NCBI GenBank assembly: GCA_002385465.1
Contig: DGDN01000119.1
Coordinates: 1 to 7,993 of the forward strand
Direction: 5' to 3'
Length of the DNA: 7,993 nucleotides
DNA from: Candidatus Fermentithermobacillaceae bacterium UBA3951
GTDB taxonomy: Bacteria > Bacillota > Sulfobacillia > Fermentithermobacillales > Fermentithermobacillaceae
Shown: piece by piece, positions 5,909 to 7,993 of the stretch
How positions within the stretch are numbered: the stretch's first letter is position 1
Layout: every line of letters begins with the position of its first letter
The notes under the pieces: generated by a model
Seen by the model: only the letters and a program-made list of their open reading frames with translations
The model's database searches: none
What the model was told of the DNA's origin: nothing
Made by a program: the position numbers and the translations under genes

Positions 5909-7123
5909 TTACGTCGTGGCTCCCGTCTTCGCGCCGTATCTCACTCGGGAAGCCTCAAGGAACTTATCTGCAATCACCCTGTTTCTCAGAACCTCATCAT
6001 ATACCGCGACCGTTTTTCCGGCAATGTCGGACCACGAGTACTCTGACAGGGCAACCCTCTTGGCCCGGGCGGCCATGGCTTCGGCGCGATCCGGATTGGA
6101 GATAAGCCGGGCGATGGCGTCTGCCAGGACAATGGGGTTATTCGGCTCTACAACCAGCCCCGTCTCCCCTGCGCTCACTACCTCCCTAAGACCCCCGGTA
6201 TTCCCTACTATGCATGGCACTCCCGTGGCCATGGCTTCAAGGGCGACGATGCCAAAGGGCTCGTAAGAGCTCGGGAACGCCGCCACCCACGCCTTGGAAT
6301 ACAGGTCTTTGAGTTCCCGGTCGTTCAGGTGTCCGGCGAGGCGGACCCGCCCCTCGAGGCCCATCTCGGCAATGCGGGATGACATCTCTCCTTCCAGGGG
6401 CCCGCTCCCGGCAAACACGAGACGCGCGTCTGGAAAAGCCTTTGCGACGTGAGCCATGGCATCCACCAGGACAAGCGGTCCCTTTTCCACCACCAGTCGC
6501 CCTACATAGATAATGAGGGGCTCTCGGGCTTTCCGCCTCTGGACCATGAACCACGATGAGTCTATGCCGTTCGGGATAACCCTCAATTTGTCCCGGGGTA
6601 CTCTGAAGACCGTCCCTACCTCCGCCCGCATGTAGCGGCTGCAAACGATGACCCTTAAGGACTCGTAACAAAGCCACCATTCCGTTTCTGATATGTGGGC
6701 CTGCATTGGATTATGAATGCCGCCCTGCCTACCGAACTCGGTGGCGTGGATGGTTGCGATTAGAGGGATCTCCCACACTTCTTTGATGGCTTTCGCGGCA
6801 TAGGCAACTATCCAGTCGTGGGCATGCACGAGGTCGAATCTCCGCGAAGACATTTCCCTTGTCGCTGCCTCCATGAGGGATACGTTGAACTGGGCTGCCC
6901 AGGTGACGAAGTCGGGCGGGTGAAGGTGAAAAGGAGCCGCCGACACTACCCTCACGCCTTCGTCATCCCGAGTCTCAGTCTCGCCGGAGACGGAACGGGT
7001 AATGACTGTGACCTCGGCCCCTCGTTCAAGGAGCGCCCTGCTGAGATGCCCGACGTGTCTTCCCAACCCCCCAACGTGATGGGGCGGGTACTCCCAAGCC
7101 AACATGAGAACTCGCCAAGTCAT
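5909..7123 (-). CDS. GT4-family glycosyltransferase, glycogen-synthase-like
   Basis: This 404-residue GT-B enzyme probably transfers a sugar from a nucleotide donor in the cytoplasm, with retention. The N-terminal domain has the acceptor-side motif WEYPPHHVGGLGRHVGHL (10-27) and HAHDW (100-104). The C-terminal domain has VIPNGID (182-188), YVGRLVVEKG (206-215), FAGSGPLEGE (237-246) and the donor-binding EPFGIVALE motif, with the paired Glu288 and Glu296 of the E-x7-E type. The GGLGRH loop resembles glycogen and starch synthases, but GT4 specificity cannot be read from sequence. The ATG at 7123 follows GAGGGA 7 bases upstream. It is the first gene of the minus-strand run. It may make a surface glycan or, with the GH57 enzyme at the other end of the window, an alpha-glucan. 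Confidence 0.92.
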   Translation of the reverse strand: MTWRVLMLAWEYPPHHVGGLGRHVGHLSRALLERGAEVTVITRSVSGETETRDDEGVRVVSAAPFHLHPPDFVTWAAQFNVSLMEAATREMSSRRFDLVHAHDWIVAYAAKAIKEVWEIPLIATIHATEFGRQGGIHNPMQAHISETEWWLCYESLRVIVCSRYMRAEVGTVFRVPRDKLRVIPNGIDSSWFMVQRRKAREPLIIYVGRLVVEKGPLVLVDAMAHVAKAFPDARLVFAGSGPLEGEMSSRIAEMGLEGRVRLAGHLNDRELKDLYSKAWVAAFPSSYEPFGIVALEAMATGVPCIVGNTGGLREVVSAGETGLVVEPNNPIVLADAIARLISNPDRAEAMAARAKRVALSEYSWSDIAGKTVAVYDEVLRNRVIADKFLEASRVRYGAKTGATT

Positions 7124-7143
7124 GCCACATTCCCTCGCTTCCC

Positions 7144-7161
7144 CGGCTGCCGTCGCAGCCG
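7144..7161. repeat. Perfect 7-bp inverted repeat in the divergent region
   Basis: CGGCTGC and GCAGCCG flank a 4-base loop. The repeat begins 21 bases before the GT4 start codon, just outside its ribosome binding site, and is 89 bases before the flavoprotein start. With no T-run it is not an intrinsic terminator. It could be an operator or a 5' leader hairpin of the GT4 transcript. Confidence 0.5.
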
Positions 7162-7236
7162 AAACCGAGATCCTTTTGCCCCTTATGCACAGGACCTATG
7201 CGAGCCAGAGACCGGCGCCAAACATACCCTGAAATG

Positions 7237-7246
7237 AAAGGGGGAG
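7237..7246 (+). promoter_or_regulatory. Ribosome binding site of the flavoprotein gene
   Basis: AAAGGGGGAG ends 4 bases before the ATG at 7251. An in-frame TGA at 7230-7232 excludes any earlier start. Confidence 0.65.
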
Positions 7247-7250
7247 TTTT

Positions 7251-7993
7251 ATGAACGTTTCCCCGTGCTTTGACGCAGGTTCACTCTATTGCCCTTGCGT
7301 GCTTGCCGAACTTGGACAGTGTGTCGCTTGTTCGCTCCTAAGGGGAGAAGAAATGTGCACCTGCGGCTGGAGCGGTTTGTGCATCTACACTGAGTTCATC
7401 CGCTCGGGGAAGAAAGTAAAGCCCAGGAGGCGAAGTGTCTCCGCGAGAGTCCTCAAAAAGCGAGAGATCACCCAAGGACCCGGGACACGCGCTTTCATTT
7501 TCGAAGCGGAAGTCCCCGGAGAACTATCCATGTGGTGCGAGTTCCCAGGTTCTTTCGTCCTGGTCCGCCCTAAAGGATTTCCGGAAAGGTTCAACGTCCC
7601 GATATCCGTCATGTCATCGCTGGAAGCCGCCATCGCCCTTGCCGTTCAGGTGGTGGGCCCAAAGACCACCGCTCTCGAACGTTCCTGCAAAGAGGGCAGG
7701 GAGATAACCCTGGTAGGGCCGTTCTGGTCAGGCCTTCAGGGACTCGAGCATCTCAAGAGCCGGCAAGGCGGACGTGTGCTCATAGTCGCCAAGGGAATTG
7801 CTCAAGCTTGTGCAATCCCGCCGGCAAGATACGTAACCGGCCGGGGAGGAACGGTCAAGGCGCTCCTGGGAGGCGGGCCGCTCAACTCAGTTTTCGCAGA
7901 AAAAGAACTAGCCCGGACCGGCGCAAGCGTAGAGGTCCTCCCCAAGGCCAAAGACCACAACTTGGAGAGAGTGGCCACGGAACTCGCCGGAAC
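7251..7993 (+). CDS. PyrK-like FAD/NAD(P)-binding oxidoreductase with Cys-rich N-terminus, 3' truncated
   Basis: The gene runs off the right edge; 247 codons are visible. It resembles the sulfide/dihydroorotate dehydrogenase-like FAD/NAD-binding proteins of the ferredoxin reductase superfamily, which pass electrons between NAD(P)H and iron-sulfur partners. After a Cys-rich N-terminal segment, residues about 60-115 look like the FAD-binding barrel (REITQGPGTRAFIF, then RFNVPISVMS in place of the usual R-x-Y/F-S type motif). Residues about 150-247 look like the start of the nucleotide-binding domain (EITLVGPFWSGL, GGRVLIVAKGIAQACAIPP, LLGGGPLNSVF). The first 44 residues hold eight cysteines (6, 14, 16, 24, 27, 36, 38, 44), for example CPCVLAELGQCVAC and MCTCGWSGLC, which could bind one or two metal centres. 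It is divergent from the GT4 operon. The superfamily call is fairly firm; partner and substrate are unknown. Confidence 0.78.
   Translation, partial: MNVSPCFDAGSLYCPCVLAELGQCVACSLLRGEEMCTCGWSGLCIYTEFIRSGKKVKPRRRSVSARVLKKREITQGPGTRAFIFEAEVPGELSMWCEFPGSFVLVRPKGFPERFNVPISVMSSLEAAIALAVQVVGPKTTALERSCKEGREITLVGPFWSGLQGLEHLKSRQGGRVLIVAKGIAQACAIPPARYVTGRGGTVKALLGGGPLNSVFAEKELARTGASVEVLPKAKDHNLERVATELAG

Larger units (their letters stand above)
7124..7250. promoter_or_regulatory. Divergent intergenic region, probable promoters for both flanking transcripts
   Basis: This 127-base gap lies between the 5' ends of the GT4 operon (minus) and the flavoprotein gene (plus), so it should hold both promoters. 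I found no convincing -35/-10 pair in either direction. A weak plus-strand candidate is TTGCCC at 7176-7181 with TATGCG at 7197-7202, but the spacing is only 15. Confidence 0.45.

Noticed and set aside
7385..7633. Minus-strand open frame opposite the flavoprotein gene
   Set aside because: The plus-strand reading has a ribosome binding site and recognisable flavoprotein motifs and is open to the window end.

Overview
The window looks like chromosomal DNA from a high-GC, endospore-forming member of the Bacillota, probably a Clostridia-like and possibly thermophilic lineage. The main reason is the pair tepA (ymfB)-ylzJ, a spore-former marker. Supporting signs are strong GGAGG-type ribosome binding sites, some GTG starts, and frequent AGG and ATA codons. 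The lineage below phylum is a guess. I see no phage, IS, CRISPR, tRNA or rRNA genes.

Region 1 (1-1906, + strand) holds a same-strand run. It starts with the C-terminal third of a GH57/DUF1957 alpha-glucan branching enzyme cut by the left edge. It continues with the ClpP-like protease tepA, ylzJ, and a 54-residue glycine-rich hydrophobic protein with an internal repeat. The promoter must lie left of the window.

Region 2 (1903-7123, - strand) is a compact five-gene run read right to left: a GT4 glycosyltransferase, an ABC exporter ATPase, its large duplicated permease (1-base overlap with the ATPase), undecaprenyl-diphosphatase uppP, and a YkuD L,D-transpeptidase. Gaps between genes are 40 bases or less, which suggests one transcript. 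The theme is cell-envelope or surface work: sugar transfer, export, lipid carrier recycling and peptidoglycan cross-linking. The last gene meets region 1 tail to tail, with the two stop codons overlapping.

Region 3 (7124-7993) is a 127-base divergent intergenic region with a perfect hairpin, then the 5' part of a + strand PyrK-like FAD/NAD(P)-binding electron-transfer protein. It carries an unusual eight-cysteine N-terminal segment and runs off the right edge.

The GH57 enzyme and the GT4 enzyme could both serve alpha-glucan metabolism, but they sit on opposite strands and this link is inferred. No clearly new multi-gene system is evident. The least ordinary items are the Cys-rich flavoprotein, the repeat-bearing small membrane protein and the composition of the envelope operon.
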